Origin: Phycisphaerales bacterium
Lineage (GTDB): Bacteria; Planctomycetota; Phycisphaerae; Phycisphaerales; UBA1924
DNA length: 50,259 bases
Direction: 5' to 3'
NCBI GenBank assembly: GCA_017642965.1
Contig: JAEPOJ010000010.1
Span: 52,066 to 102,324 of the forward strand
The notes under the pieces were generated by a model. The model did not search any database and had not been told where the DNA came from. It worked only from the letters and a program-made list of their open reading frames with translations. Positions 17,628 to 25,807 of this stretch are shown here, piece by piece (positions within the stretch are counted from its first letter, which is position 1; every line of letters starts with the position of its first letter). The translations under genes and the position numbers were made by a program.

Positions 17628-19343
17628 TTAGTTTGTGCTCCCAACGGAAGCGGACGTATCTGCACGATCGAGCTGGCGGGGGTCCAGACTGGCGGGCAGC
17701 TTATTCTCAAGGATCGCGTTGCGGATATCTCTCATGCGCTGCAACGCTGGCCGCGGATCCATGCGGCGATCGAGCAGCCCCCCGGTCCGCATCTCGGTCG
17801 ATCCGGCAGGATCGGCGAGCTCGTGCCAGCAGACCGTCTCGATATAGGGCTTGGACATCGCGAGCGATGCGTAGGCGCTGAGCCAATCCGCCTGACTCTG
17901 CTCGTTCCAGAGACCCCGCCAGGACCCAGGCTGGGCGTGCTGTTCGGGGTGCTCGTCGGGTGTGAGCGGGCCGCTGGGGCAACCGAGACCGGAGATCGAG
18001 ATCGGGCGATCGAGCATGGCATACTGATCCAGCATCGAGGAGAACGCCATGAGATCGCGCGTGTCCTGACCCGACCTGTAGGAGCCCATCTGCACCCTCA
18101 GCGAGAATGCGTCGAGCGGGATACCCGATTGCGTGAGCATCTCCGCGTACAGCAGCGGCGGGAGCGACCGACGGTCGCTGGTGTGATAGCCACCCCACGG
18201 CTGCACGATCTCCACCTGCACCTTGGCGCGAGGGTGGAGCTTGCGGACCACGAGCACGCAGATGCGCGTGAGGTCGATCATCTGCTGGAAATCCAGCTTG
18301 AAGTGATCGCCGCAGTGCAGCCCGGAACAGACCGTCCATCGGCTGACCGTACGCCGGTATCGTGTCACGACGGCTTTCATGTGCTCGTACACAAGGTCGC
18401 GCAGTGTCTCGTAGTCGTTCTCCCAGATGTACAGCCATTCGGGAACACAATGCGGGCGGAAATCAATCACCGGGCCCGCCACGACCGGGAGCTTCGCCGT
18501 CCGGATCGCCCATTCGATCCAGCGATCGGTCGGTGAGTAGGCATACTCGCCCTCGATGGGCTCCATCTCGATCCATCGCATCGGGACGGTCACGAAGTCG
18601 ACGGAATCACGGAGGGCGGACTTGGTCTGCTCGCCGAGCACGCTGGGTGAAGCGGAGACCCCGATCGCGGGTCGTGAGGGGAGCACCACACCCCCACGGC
18701 CGGGGTGCAGCACGGGCACCGGGCGCTTGGATTGGGCACCGTCTTCGGCGATGCTGGAGTAGAGCGATCCGTCCTGGCGCGATTCGAGGTCGAGCTTGGC
18801 TTGGCGAAGCGCGAGGCGCTCGGATGCCTCGATCGCGATCCACAGGGCGATCATGCCGAGGCGAGATGTTTCCGCGGTTTCATTCGGATCGTTGGACCGC
18901 ACGAGGGCCTTTGTAAAAACCGCCCGAGCCGCGTCGAGCAGTCGCATCTCGATCGAGTCACCGGGCAGCTCGAAGATCTGCCATTCCTCGAGCTTGGTGA
19001 GGATCAGCATGATCCGGTGGCGTGCCAGCTCCAACGCGAGCACGTACGGACGCTCACGATCTGGCAGCAGGCATGTCTGGAGCGTCAGCACGCCGAGCGG
19101 TCGGAGGCGGATATCGTCGATCACGGGCTCGTCGTGGCCGAGAGTTTGCAGGCGGTGCCCGTCGAGATCGATTTGAAGGGCGACCGCGGCGGCATCGCGC
19201 GTCCCCTTCTCGCATCGGATTGTGTCGTCTTCAAGAACGACTTCGCCCGCGATCGGCACGGAGTCCGGGCCGATGAGGTACGCCCCGGGGAGCACACGCT
19301 GCGTCATCGGATTCAGGTTGTGCGGGGCGGTAAAACGCAGCAT
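17628..19343 (-). CDS. GH10-like (beta/alpha)8 protein lacking catalytic glutamates
   Basis: 571 residues without a clear signal peptide. The first roughly 225 residues form an unidentified domain with a long helix (IALWIAIEASERLALRQAKL). The rest follows glycoside hydrolase family 10: FVTVPMRWIEMEPIEGEY (250-267), RYRRTVSRWTVCSGLH (328-343), QMGSYRSGQDTRD, RPISISGLGCP (446-456) and SKPYIETVCWHELADP (497-512). In active GH10 xylanases the third and fifth stretches read W-D-V-V-N-E and I-T-E-L-D; here both glutamates are Gly (341 and 452). The protein is therefore probably not a hydrolase and may bind polysaccharide or serve another role. It heads the operon with the comEA-like gene and mfd. 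Fold assignment is by pattern. Confidence 0.72.
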   Translation of the reverse strand: MLRFTAPHNLNPMTQRVLPGAYLIGPDSVPIAGEVVLEDDTIRCEKGTRDAAAVALQIDLDGHRLQTLGHDEPVIDDIRLRPLGVLTLQTCLLPDRERPYVLALELARHRIMLILTKLEEWQIFELPGDSIEMRLLDAARAVFTKALVRSNDPNETAETSRLGMIALWIAIEASERLALRQAKLDLESRQDGSLYSSIAEDGAQSKRPVPVLHPGRGGVVLPSRPAIGVSASPSVLGEQTKSALRDSVDFVTVPMRWIEMEPIEGEYAYSPTDRWIEWAIRTAKLPVVAGPVIDFRPHCVPEWLYIWENDYETLRDLVYEHMKAVVTRYRRTVSRWTVCSGLHCGDHFKLDFQQMIDLTRICVLVVRKLHPRAKVQVEIVQPWGGYHTSDRRSLPPLLYAEMLTQSGIPLDAFSLRVQMGSYRSGQDTRDLMAFSSMLDQYAMLDRPISISGLGCPSGPLTPDEHPEQHAQPGSWRGLWNEQSQADWLSAYASLAMSKPYIETVCWHELADPAGSTEMRTGGLLDRRMDPRPALQRMRDIRNAILENKLPASLDPRQLDRADTSASVGSTN

Positions 19344-19494
19344 GCAATCAGATCAACTCCACGCGCCCGGGGACCCGGACGCTCCGTTATAGGATATGAG
19401 ATCCGGGCATCCCGGGCGAGTGATTCGCCCGATCGGGGCCCGAATTCCCGCACCCGGGAATCGCACAGGAAGACGGGCGCGGCTATCGTTGGGC
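19344..19494. other. Divergent intergenic region with palindromes
   Basis: Between the GH10-like gene and purC. It contains short GC-rich palindromes such as GGGCGAGTGATTCGCCC (about 19415-19431) and ATTCCCGCACCCGGGAAT (about 19444-19461). TATCGT (19484-19489) lies five bases before the purC GTG. Confidence 0.5.
19484..19489 (+). promoter_or_regulatory. Possible -10 element for a leaderless purC message
   Basis: TATCGT ends five bases before the GTG at 19495. No Shine-Dalgarno sequence is present, and this -10-to-start spacing is what leaderless transcripts show. No convincing -35 was found. Confidence 0.35.
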
Positions 19495-20520
19495 GTGAGC
19501 ACCAACGCAACCACCCACGAATCCCACGATAATCGTTTGTCGGAACTCGGGCCCGCGGTTTTCGAGACCGATCTGCGTCTGCCGGACAGACGCGAGGGCA
19601 AGGTCCGCGATACCTACACGATCCCGGCACATGAAGATCACTTCGGGCACCATGTACCACGCGCGATGCTGATGGTCGCCTCCGACCGCATTTCCGCGTT
19701 TGACGTCATCATGCCCGACCCGATCCCCGGGAAGGGGCGTCTGCTCACAGAGATCGCCGCGTTCTGGCTGCGTTGGATCGAGGACCAGGGGCTCTCACCG
19801 ACGCACCTGATCGGGACAGAAACGGATCTCATCCCAGAGTCCGCTTTCACCCAGAGCACGACCCAGGAGATGCTTGAGGGGCGTGTCACCATCGGTCGCC
19901 TTTGCAAGGTCATCCCTGTGGAATGCGTCGTCCGCGGCTACCTCGAGGGCTCGGGCCTCAAGGAGTACAACGAGACCGGGCGTGTGTGCGGTATCCAGCT
20001 GCCCGAGGGTCTTGAGCAGTGCGACAAGCTCCCCGAGCCGATCTTCACCCCCGCGACCAAGGCGGAGTCCGGGCACGATGAGAACATCAGCTTTCAGCAG
20101 GCGATCGAGCACGTTGAGGACCTCGGCGGCGAGACGCTCATGGAGCGGCTGCGGGAACGCTCCTTCAATATCTACGAAGCGGCCAGCGCATACGCCAAGG
20201 ACCATGGGATCATCCTGGCGGACACGAAGTTCGAGTTTGGGCTGCCGATCGATGAGGATGGCAAGATCACCAGCCACGATCCGATCCTGATCGATGAGGC
20301 GCTGACCCCGGACTCGTCACGCTTCTGGCCCGCGGCTGACTATCGACCCGGCCGGGCACAGAAGAGCTTTGATAAGCAGTACCTCCGAGAATACCTTGAG
20401 CTGCTGACCAAGTCCGGCAAGTGGGACAAGACGCCACCCGGCCCCTCTCTACCCCCAGAGGTTGTGATCGGGACGCATGAGCGATACCAGCAGGCACGAG
20501 ACCTGCTCGTTGGCCACTGA
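19495..20520 (+). CDS. purC: Phosphoribosylaminoimidazole-succinocarboxamide synthase
   Basis: 341 residues from the GTG at 19495. It converts CAIR plus aspartate and ATP to SAICAR, step 8 of de novo IMP synthesis. Family motifs: REGKVRDTY near the N-terminus, VASDRISAFDVIMPDPIPGKG, VIPVECVVRGYLEGSG, PIFTPATKAESGHDENIS, IILADTKFEFG and ALTPDSSRFWP. The long PIPGKG and TPDSSRFWP forms resemble the yeast ADE1 type more than the short E. coli type. About 30 residues precede the first motif, so the start could lie further in, but no better codon is visible. Single gene, divergent from the GH10-like gene. Confidence 0.95.
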   Translation: MSTNATTHESHDNRLSELGPAVFETDLRLPDRREGKVRDTYTIPAHEDHFGHHVPRAMLMVASDRISAFDVIMPDPIPGKGRLLTEIAAFWLRWIEDQGLSPTHLIGTETDLIPESAFTQSTTQEMLEGRVTIGRLCKVIPVECVVRGYLEGSGLKEYNETGRVCGIQLPEGLEQCDKLPEPIFTPATKAESGHDENISFQQAIEHVEDLGGETLMERLRERSFNIYEAASAYAKDHGIILADTKFEFGLPIDEDGKITSHDPILIDEALTPDSSRFWPAADYRPGRAQKSFDKQYLREYLELLTKSGKWDKTPPGPSLPPEVVIGTHERYQQARDLLVGH

Positions 20521-20557
20521 GTCCGCGTGTTCGCGAACAGAATCCGACGGGAACCGA

Positions 20558-22552
20558 TCAGTCCTTGATCACGCCCTCGACGTTGTTCTGCTGACGCTGC
20601 TGCAGCTTCATTTCATACAGCTCCCGGTGCATCTGCATGCCGCTCGGTGCAGGGAACGCCGTGTCGAAGTCCACGTCGATGTTCCCCAGCTCGTGCTGCT
20701 CGTTGATGTAGTCACGGAAGCGGATGACGAGGGCGTCGTACGCGTAGCGCTGCAGGTCCTCCGGGGCGTTGCCGTAGAGGAGTTCTGCCTCATCGAAAGG
20801 GAGGTTCGAGATGTTGTTCGCGAACGCGTTGCCCGCGAGGAAGGGGAAGTCGCGGTCCATGAACTCCATGCGGGCACCGTCGGTGGCCGCGACGACGTTG
20901 CGGAACTGCTCGCTGAAGTAGTACGCGTGGGCCTTGCGGGCGTACTCCCAGAGCCCGTTGAACGTATCGATGTTCCCGGCGAGAAGCCCCTGGAAGAAGG
21001 CGCCCTGGAGCGCGCCGTATACCTCCGAGACCGCGACCTGCGGCGAGCCCATCGAGTCATAGATCTGCTTGTCGGCGAACTCGTCGAGCGGCAGCGAAAC
21101 CTCATCGATGAAGGTCGTGTCGTTGATGTTCACGCCCTTCCATGTCCGCAGCTTCTCGTACCAGTACTCCGCCTGCGCGACGTCACCACGGCGGTAGAAG
21201 AACCGCACCGCGTCGCGGAGGAAGTTCATGTACCCCGCGGAGAACTGGCGGTAAGCACGCCGTTCGGCCTCGAATAGACCTGAAGCGACCGTAACTTCCT
21301 CGAGCATGCCGCCGTACGTCGGAACGAAGTACGGGTTGGGCACCCCCTGGTAGTACGCTGGGCGCTGCTCGTGCACATCGAGGTAGTTGAAGTACAGATC
21401 CCCGAAACGCCACAAGTCCTGAACGGACTGCATGACGAGTCGATAGGCGTTCACGAAATCGAGCGACTCTGCGTTGTGCTCGTTCACCTCCATGCGCCCA
21501 ACGTCCGTACCCCGAGCGCCCCAGTAGAGCGCGTGGGCCGCGGGCATACGCCAGTCCACGGGCCCGAACTTCTTCATGACCTGCACCATGCGCACGGGCT
21601 CCATGAAGTACTCGTCCTCGAGCACCCGCTTGCGGACATGGCTCAGGAGGTCTGCCCAGTCATCCTCCCATAGCGGCCTCCCCTCGGCGCTGGTTTCCGG
21701 GTACCGGTCCATGAGTGCGATGAACGCCTGCGTCTTGGGACCGGATGCCGAGCGGACCCCATCGAGACGACCGGCCGCCTCAAGCTCCTTGTGGAGCTGA
21801 TAACGTTCGAGGAAGCGACGCCCGGGTTCCTCGCCGAGGATGGACTCGTAGGCGCGGGCGATTTCCGCGGCACGCGGGTTCGCCTCGGCAAGCCCGCTCA
21901 TGGTTGCCGGCGCATCAACGATCGGCTGGATCCACTCCACGTACTGCTGGATCACGCTGTCACGATCGCGGTTGTTCGGATCGATGACCGGCTTGCGTCC
22001 GAGCACGTTCTGCCACTCGTATGCGAACTGACGCTTGTAGTACTGGTTTGCGTCGTCCGTGAAGCCCGCGACCTTGTGGAGGAAGATCCACGCGAGCTCC
22101 TTGTGCATGTGCATGTCGTTGGGATTCGCGCGGATGCCGCGGTTCCGCAGCAGGCGGATGCCCGAGTTGACCCATGACCACCGCTCCTGCGGGGTGTGGG
22201 TCGTGACCGAGATGTTGTACGCCATGTTCCACGCGTGGAAGGTCCAGACCGCGGGCAGGCGTGGCTGCAGGCGTGTGATCCAGTCCGCGAGTTCGACGGC
22301 CTCGTAGTACTGCCCCTCTTCCTTCGCGTTGGTCGCTCGGATCCAGAGGTAGTTCACGAACACGCCTCGCAGGGCCCCCATCGCGATGCCCAGGGCGACC
22401 ATGGGCGGGTCGTTCTCCTCTGCGGTGTCGGTGTACGACAAGCCGTGACGCCCCGTGGACGCGGTGATCTGGGTGCCGAAGAAGCCTGAGCCGATCAGCC
22501 CCGCGATCATGCAGAGCAGTGCGATCATCCGAACCCGTGTGTTATGCACCAT
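20558..22552 (-). CDS. Large exported alpha-helical protein of the SPFH/ABC operon
   Basis: 664 residues. One N-terminal TM or uncleaved signal (MIALLCMIAGLIGSGFFG, about 9-26) and the rest predicted outside the cytoplasm. The body is helical with TPR-like stretches, for example YEAVELADWITRLQPRLPAVWTF (in two parts around 83-105) and RFFYRRGDVAQAEYWYEKLR, and is rich in Tyr, Trp and Phe. GAAGGAG lies eight bases before the ATG at 22552. It is the last gene of the operon, 16 bases after the ABC permease, so it probably acts as a periplasmic or outer-face partner of that transporter. No enzyme motif; no family recognised. Confidence 0.8.
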   Translation of the reverse strand: MVHNTRVRMIALLCMIAGLIGSGFFGTQITASTGRHGLSYTDTAEENDPPMVALGIAMGALRGVFVNYLWIRATNAKEEGQYYEAVELADWITRLQPRLPAVWTFHAWNMAYNISVTTHTPQERWSWVNSGIRLLRNRGIRANPNDMHMHKELAWIFLHKVAGFTDDANQYYKRQFAYEWQNVLGRKPVIDPNNRDRDSVIQQYVEWIQPIVDAPATMSGLAEANPRAAEIARAYESILGEEPGRRFLERYQLHKELEAAGRLDGVRSASGPKTQAFIALMDRYPETSAEGRPLWEDDWADLLSHVRKRVLEDEYFMEPVRMVQVMKKFGPVDWRMPAAHALYWGARGTDVGRMEVNEHNAESLDFVNAYRLVMQSVQDLWRFGDLYFNYLDVHEQRPAYYQGVPNPYFVPTYGGMLEEVTVASGLFEAERRAYRQFSAGYMNFLRDAVRFFYRRGDVAQAEYWYEKLRTWKGVNINDTTFIDEVSLPLDEFADKQIYDSMGSPQVAVSEVYGALQGAFFQGLLAGNIDTFNGLWEYARKAHAYYFSEQFRNVVAATDGARMEFMDRDFPFLAGNAFANNISNLPFDEAELLYGNAPEDLQRYAYDALVIRFRDYINEQHELGNIDVDFDTAFPAPSGMQMHRELYEMKLQQRQQNNVEGVIKD

Positions 22553-22568
22553 CGTCGCCGCTCCTTCC

Positions 22569-24518
22569 TCAGTTGCCCGAATAGATCGCGAGCTGTCGCC
22601 GCCTGAAAATCAGCACACCGAGGCCGTAGAAGAGCACCGTCACCAGCCCGAGCGTGAACACACCGCCCGCGACACGCCCCCAGGAGAGCAACTCACCCTC
22701 GGCGATGCGTTTGGTTGGGCGGAGGTCGTTATAGACCTTGAACAGGGAGCTGACATTGTCCGCGATGTAGTAGATCACGGTTCTGTACAGCGAGGGATCG
22801 CCGTCCACGTTGGTCTTGCCCCATCCCGGCAACGCCCCCTGCACGAAGCCGGCGGATTCACCGATGAAGAAGAGCCCGCCGGAGATCAGGCACGCGACCG
22901 GGAAGCTCGCGAACGAGGAAGCCCAGACCGCGAGCATCGCCAGCAGCGCGAGCTTGACCCATAGCACGAAATACACGCGCACGAAGTTCGATCGGTAGCT
23001 GCCGACCGTGTAGGAGATCTCGAGCCCGTCGGGCGGGATCGTAAACGTGTTCACGTTCGCCTGGAATCGCACAACCTCGTTCGACTCGGCAAAGAACTGG
23101 CCGTTGTAGATCTGGATGGCGAGCTTGCCCGTGTCGTCGATAAACTCAGGGGAGATCGTCAGGCTGTGCGAGAAGCCCAGGCCCGTTCTCCGGGGCGGGA
23201 GCATCGTGCCGTCCTCGAAGAAGAACGTCAGGATGTAGAACATGTCGGGGCGGTTGCCCTCGGCGTTGATTTTGTATCGCAGCGTCAGCGGCAGGTTCTT
23301 CTCTTTGGCTTCCTGCAGACCATAGAACGTGAACGTTTCCTGCTGCTCGGCTCGTGGGTCGATCGACAGATACTGCGTCATCTCGTCCTTGAAGAGCTTC
23401 TGCCTGATCGCGGCCCGCTCGGCGCTGTCGGGGTTGTAGTCAGGGTTGAGGCGTCGTTCGTTCTCGATGTGCATCGCGAGCGCCTGATCGAATGACGCGT
23501 CGTTCGGGGAGAACGGGAGCGCCGGGATCTTGGCGACACGCGCCGCGAGGACCTGCGTCTCCAGCTTAAGCCGATCCTCCGTGATGTCCGAGCCGTCCTT
23601 GGGGACGAACGCGGCAACCTCTCCCTCCGCGGGGAGCAGGCGGAGGTACTCGGTGAACTGGAACACGCCGATCGCGGACACGCAGAGCAGGATGGCGGCC
23701 AGAGTGGAGACACCGAGCCACTTGCCCAGCACGTACTGCCAGGACGCGACCGGCTTGGTCATCGTCTGCCAGATGACCTTCTCACGCTGCTCGTAGGAGA
23801 TCGTGGCGGCGCCGAAGAACACGACGAGCAGGGCCGTGAAGATGTAGGTGAACCCGGTCGCGTACTGCAGGAAGCTCTGGATGCGGTATCGCAGTGATTC
23901 ATTGTCGTTGAGCAGCATGGGGAGCGCCGCGAGCACGAAGAACAGCATGACGATAAACACCAGCGAGATCTTCATGCGGATGGCCTCCGCGAGGACGTTG
24001 CGGGCGATCGCCAGGATCGGGTGCGCGAAGCTCATGGCGAGACTCATGCCGCGCATCAGCAGGATGAACACGAGCGTGAGCGTGGTCATCCCGAAGATGA
24101 TGCTGCCCGTGAGCGGGAAGCCGAGGCGCTGACCGGCGAAGAAGATCACGGCGCCGACCAGCGCGAAGAGCGGGTAGATGAGCCCGAGATTAAGCCAGAT
24201 CACCAGCACCAGGATCAGCCCCCCGAAGAGCGCAGAAACGGCGATGATCGTGCCCGGGTCCGCGTTCTCGATCATCTGGGTGATGAGCTGGGCCCGAGCG
24301 ATCTCGGGGTTCTCGATCCGTTCACCCGTGCTGGTCTCTACGGTCGAGGGGAGCTGCTCCATCTGTGAACGCAGCCCAGCCGTCGAGTCGCTCTCGTTGA
24401 GCAGGCCGTACCCGATGAGGACCACCATGGCGATGAGGACCGCGACCGTCATCGCGATCTTGAATGCCCGGCTGCGTTGCAGCTGATCGAGTTTGGAGAG
24501 GCGCTGTCGGAAACTCAC
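22569..24518 (-). CDS. ABC-2 type transporter permease with large extracytoplasmic domain
   Basis: 649 residues. TM helices near 20-38, 90-110, 112-132, 135-155, 185-205, 222-245 and 265-285, then a roughly 240-residue hydrophilic, beta-rich domain, then TMs near 525-545, 548-568 and 620-640. The segment ISYEQREKVIWQTMTKPVAS followed by WQYVLGKWLGVSTLA is the ABC-2 coupling region (ISxExxxK-x4-TKP-x8-LGK). The start is GTG at 24518, whose GTGA overlaps the stop of the ATPase gene by four bases, so the two are coupled. Together they form an export-type ABC transporter; the substrate is unknown. Confidence 0.85.
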   Translation of the reverse strand: MSFRQRLSKLDQLQRSRAFKIAMTVAVLIAMVVLIGYGLLNESDSTAGLRSQMEQLPSTVETSTGERIENPEIARAQLITQMIENADPGTIIAVSALFGGLILVLVIWLNLGLIYPLFALVGAVIFFAGQRLGFPLTGSIIFGMTTLTLVFILLMRGMSLAMSFAHPILAIARNVLAEAIRMKISLVFIVMLFFVLAALPMLLNDNESLRYRIQSFLQYATGFTYIFTALLVVFFGAATISYEQREKVIWQTMTKPVASWQYVLGKWLGVSTLAAILLCVSAIGVFQFTEYLRLLPAEGEVAAFVPKDGSDITEDRLKLETQVLAARVAKIPALPFSPNDASFDQALAMHIENERRLNPDYNPDSAERAAIRQKLFKDEMTQYLSIDPRAEQQETFTFYGLQEAKEKNLPLTLRYKINAEGNRPDMFYILTFFFEDGTMLPPRRTGLGFSHSLTISPEFIDDTGKLAIQIYNGQFFAESNEVVRFQANVNTFTIPPDGLEISYTVGSYRSNFVRVYFVLWVKLALLAMLAVWASSFASFPVACLISGGLFFIGESAGFVQGALPGWGKTNVDGDPSLYRTVIYYIADNVSSLFKVYNDLRPTKRIAEGELLSWGRVAGGVFTLGLVTVLFYGLGVLIFRRRQLAIYSGN

Positions 24519-25807
24519 CGTTTGCTATCCTCATCGTCCTCTGGCTCTTCGTCGAGCAGTGAGCCGATCACACCGAGATCGACGTCCTCTTCGTCCTGCG
24601 TTGGCGCCGCCGGCTGGGTGGGACGTTCTTCCTTGGCCGGCTCTTCGTCCGCTTTCAGCAGCGAGCCGATCAGGGACTCGTCCTCGACCGGTTCTGGAGC
24701 GGATGCGGGGACCGGTTCGCCACTTTCGGGCGTGGATGCGGCTTGCTGATCATCGCTCGCGGGCACGACCGGTGCTTCCGGTTCATCCTCAAGGAGCGAC
24801 TCAATGAGCGACTCGCCTTCGCGCGGTGTTTTTTCCTCGCCACGCAAGAACGCGGCGGTCTGGCCGCCCTGCATGGCACCGGACGTGCTCGCCTTGTCCT
24901 GCTGGGCCTTCTCGACAATGCCGAGGAACAGCTCTTCCAGACGCTGCCTGGGCGCACGGACGCTGCGGATGGACTTATCCCCGCCGGTTCGGCGGCGGAT
25001 GACCTCGTCGATTTCCGCGATCGTCTGCTCGTCGAGCTCGTCCGTCTCGATGATGGTCCGCTCGTGCGTCGACAGCAGGTCCTCGCAGGTCCCCTCGCCT
25101 CGGGTGCGTCCACCGTAGAGGATTACCATGCGGTCGACCACGTCCTCGACGTCACTGAGCAGGTGGCTCGAGAGGATGACGGTCTTGCCCCGCCGCCCGA
25201 GCTCGATGATGAGGTCCTTGACCTGGCGGGTGCCGATCGGATCGAGCCCCGTGGTTGGCTCATCAAGGATGAGCAGGTCCGGATCGTTGATGAGCGCCTG
25301 AGCGATGCCGATGCGTCGCTGCATGCCCTTGGAGTACTCGCGGACCGGGCGGAACTGGGCGTGCTCGAGCCCCACCATGTGCAGCAGCTCGTCGATGCGG
25401 GCCTTCCGGGTCTTCGCGTCGAGGCCGAAGAGTTTGGCGTAATAGTCCAGTGTTTCACGCGCGTTGAGGAACGGGTAGAGGTAGCTCTCCTCGGGGAGGT
25501 AGCCGATCCGCTTCTTGATGGCGACGTCCGTCGGGGCCTTGCCGAACACGGACACACGCCCGCTGGTGGGCTTGAGGAGCCCAAGGATCAGCTTGATGGT
25601 CGTGCTCTTGCCAGAGCCGTTGGGACCGAGCAGACCGAAGACCTCGTGCTCATTGATCACCAGGTCCAGGCGATCGACCGCGCGTGCGCGGTCGCGCATC
25701 CAGAAGTCCTTGAAGACCTTAGTCAGCTGCTGGCAACCGACAACCGCCCGGGGGCTCGCTGCCTGGGTCACGGGGCTCGGTTCCTGGTTGATCGATGACT
25801 GCGTCAT
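24515..25807 (-). CDS. ABC transporter ATPase with acidic repeat-bearing C-terminal tail
   Basis: 430 residues. Complete NatA/CcmA-type ATPase: Walker A GPNGSGKST (61-69), Q-loop region IGYLPEES (101-108), signature EYSKGMQRR (157-165), Walker B LLILDEP (178-184), D-loop GLDP, and H-loop SSHLLSD (213-219). After the ATPase (about 305) comes a 125-residue low-complexity tail rich in Glu, Pro and Ala, with three copies of one short motif: ESLIESLLEDEPE (332-344), ESLIGSLLKADEEP (377-390) and LGVIGSLLDEEPE (411-423). Repeated hydrophobic LI-x-SLL in an acidic disordered tail suggests a docking motif. The ATG abuts the hflK-like stop with no gap. Confidence 0.92.
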   Translation of the reverse strand: MTQSSINQEPSPVTQAASPRAVVGCQQLTKVFKDFWMRDRARAVDRLDLVINEHEVFGLLGPNGSGKSTTIKLILGLLKPTSGRVSVFGKAPTDVAIKKRIGYLPEESYLYPFLNARETLDYYAKLFGLDAKTRKARIDELLHMVGLEHAQFRPVREYSKGMQRRIGIAQALINDPDLLILDEPTTGLDPIGTRQVKDLIIELGRRGKTVILSSHLLSDVEDVVDRMVILYGGRTRGEGTCEDLLSTHERTIIETDELDEQTIAEIDEVIRRRTGGDKSIRSVRAPRQRLEELFLGIVEKAQQDKASTSGAMQGGQTAAFLRGEEKTPREGESLIESLLEDEPEAPVVPASDDQQAASTPESGEPVPASAPEPVEDESLIGSLLKADEEPAKEERPTQPAAPTQDEEDVDLGVIGSLLDEEPEDDEDSKR

